Positions 63,171-64,000 of a DNA stretch of 64,000 bases are shown here, one piece after another; positions within the stretch are counted from its first letter, which is position 1; each line of letters opens with the position of its first letter. The stretch covers positions 186,001 through 250,000 of the forward strand of contig NZ_LOKX01000001.1 of the NCBI RefSeq assembly GCF_002211285.1, given 5' to 3'. A program made the position numbers and the translations under genes. A model generated the notes under the pieces. It saw nothing but the letters and a program-made list of their open reading frames with translations, had not been told where the DNA came from and did no database searches. Source of the DNA: Rhizobium sp. R635 (GTDB taxonomy: Bacteria; Pseudomonadota; Alphaproteobacteria; Rhizobiales; Rhizobiaceae).

Positions 63171-64000
63171 ATGTATACCTTTGATCTGAGCGATATACGG
63201 TGCGTAGCCTGCAACAATGACATTGTGCCGGCGGGTGACGGTCAATGCAATATTTTTGCATGTGCCGACTGCGCTCGTAACTATCAAAAAGTGCTCGGCG
63301 TGCCTTTCTTTGGCGACTATGAAGAAGAAGATCTTCTTGGGTTGATCGAAATCGCCGCCAATGTTGGAAATCGTGACAGGTTCGGGATAACGCCAAGTGT
63401 TGTAGAAGAATGGGAAGCTTTGTTGCTTGCCTATGATCGAGCGACAGACAAAGATGCCTTTCTTAAAAAGGTCCCGCCGGAGAAAGCATCGGTTTTTTTG
63501 AATCGGTACGGGGAGTGGTCCGAGGTCAGCCATCTGACCCGGGACATATCCCTTGCCGGATTGAAGGTCCTTGATGTGGGAGCGGGGCTAGGTTTCGACA
63601 GCCATCGTCTTTCTTTGCTGGGCGCCGATGTAACGGCGTTGGAGTTTTCTCCGCTTCTTGCCGAATCAGGGCTGAAGAATTTTCCCCATATCCGCTGGGT
63701 CGGGGGGTTCTCCCATTGTCTACCTTTTAAGAATGCAAGTTTTGATGCCGTATTTTGTAACGCCGCCTTACATCATATGCGGAATGTGCCTGCGGCAATC
63801 TTCGAGATGTTGCGTGTTTTGCGGCCGAATGGTGTTCTAATCACGACCTGCGATTCGTTCCGGCCAAGTGAAACGGGCGATGATCTGGAGCTTGAGATAT
63901 TCGATAAGGATCCCGCCGTCCTGCTGGGCGTTAATGAAGGCATTCCGCGATTTTCCGATTTCATATCTACGCTCGAGCGACAGTCGGAGATTCTGGACGT
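63171..64000 (+). CDS. SAM methyltransferase with N-terminal zinc-ribbon-like Cys cluster (3' end missing)
   Basis: Open to the end of the window, at least 276 residues. The chosen ATG at 63171 has a GGGGG stretch upstream; in-frame ATGs at 63132 and 63138 are possible. N-terminal cysteines CVAC ... C ... CADC (residues 11-14 and about 30-37) look like a zinc ribbon. SAM motif I VLDVGAGLGFDSHRL (about residue 133) and the post-I motif KNASFDAVFCNAALHHM follow. Likely a polysaccharide or lipid-carrier methyltransferase of the cluster. Confidence 0.8.
   Translation, partial: MYTFDLSDIRCVACNNDIVPAGDGQCNIFACADCARNYQKVLGVPFFGDYEEEDLLGLIEIAANVGNRDRFGITPSVVEEWEALLLAYDRATDKDAFLKKVPPEKASVFLNRYGEWSEVSHLTRDISLAGLKVLDVGAGLGFDSHRLSLLGADVTALEFSPLLAESGLKNFPHIRWVGGFSHCLPFKNASFDAVFCNAALHHMRNVPAAIFEMLRVLRPNGVLITTCDSFRPSETGDDLELEIFDKDPAVLLGVNEGIPRFSDFISTLERQSEILD

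Overview
The window is a GC-rich chromosomal segment from a member of the Rhizobiaceae, most likely Rhizobium (R. leguminosarum/R. etli type). The main pointers are a complete alpha-glucoside operon (aglR-aglEFGAK) next to zwf-pgl-edd, a RirA iron regulator directly upstream of dppABCDF, a PdhS-type cell-cycle histidine kinase, and a tRNA-His that lacks G-1 and carries A73 as in alphaproteobacteria. No transposase, integrase, phage gene or CRISPR array was seen. The first ~56 kb reads as stable core chromosome. The last ~8 kb, a surface-polysaccharide cluster, is visibly less GC-rich.

Layout. 0-9 kb: 3' end of folD, then the LacI-type repressor aglR divergent from aglEFGAK (binding protein, two permeases, alpha-glucosidase, ATPase), followed by a PilZ-like protein. 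9.4-13.5 kb: zwf-pgl-edd on the minus strand, which takes glucose-6-phosphate into the Entner-Doudoroff pathway. 13.6-17.7 kb: a putrescine-utilisation-type oxidase and glutamine-synthetase-family ligase, then an HI0933-type flavoprotein. 17.9-23 kb: a 47-codon membrane ORF and two tandem chemoreceptors. 23-27.4 kb: a LysR regulator and isocitrate lyase divergent from a RamB/ScfR-type regulator. 27.5-31.6 kb: potFGHI polyamine importer. 31.6-40.3 kb: AsmA-like protein, acetoacetyl-CoA synthetase, a candidate small RNA, the PdhS-like kinase, and a phasin behind two PhaR-box-like elements. 40.4-44.1 kb: tRNA-His, small proteins, a LysR/monooxygenase pair and mmsA. 44.3-50.7 kb: rirA and dppABCDF. 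50.7-52.5 kb: gluconokinase and a DadA-like oxidase.

52.6-56.3 kb holds the most unusual unit. A type III polyketide synthase and a membrane methyltransferase (ICMT/BpsB-like) face a secreted TPR protein, an ECF sigma factor and its anti-sigma factor. The 173-bp divergent promoter region carries the same bipartite element, GCCGAATAAAT-N12-GTGTTYTCTC, once on each strand, about 30 bp upstream of each start codon. The simplest reading is that the ECF sigma factor drives its own operon and the polyketide operon. A general-stress-type promoter (GGAAC-N16-CGTT) overlaps the polyketide-side copy.

56.4-64 kb: a GT4 glycosyltransferase, a second glycosyltransferase, two hexapeptide acetyltransferases, a SAM methyltransferase, the wzm-wzt O-antigen exporter (Wzt with a C-terminal polysaccharide-binding-type domain) and a second methyltransferase that runs off the window. 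Most of these genes overlap by a few bases. Functional themes: sugar uptake and Entner-Doudoroff catabolism, C2/PHB metabolism (aceA, its regulator, acetoacetyl-CoA synthetase, phasin), polyamine import and breakdown, and iron-linked peptide/ALA import.
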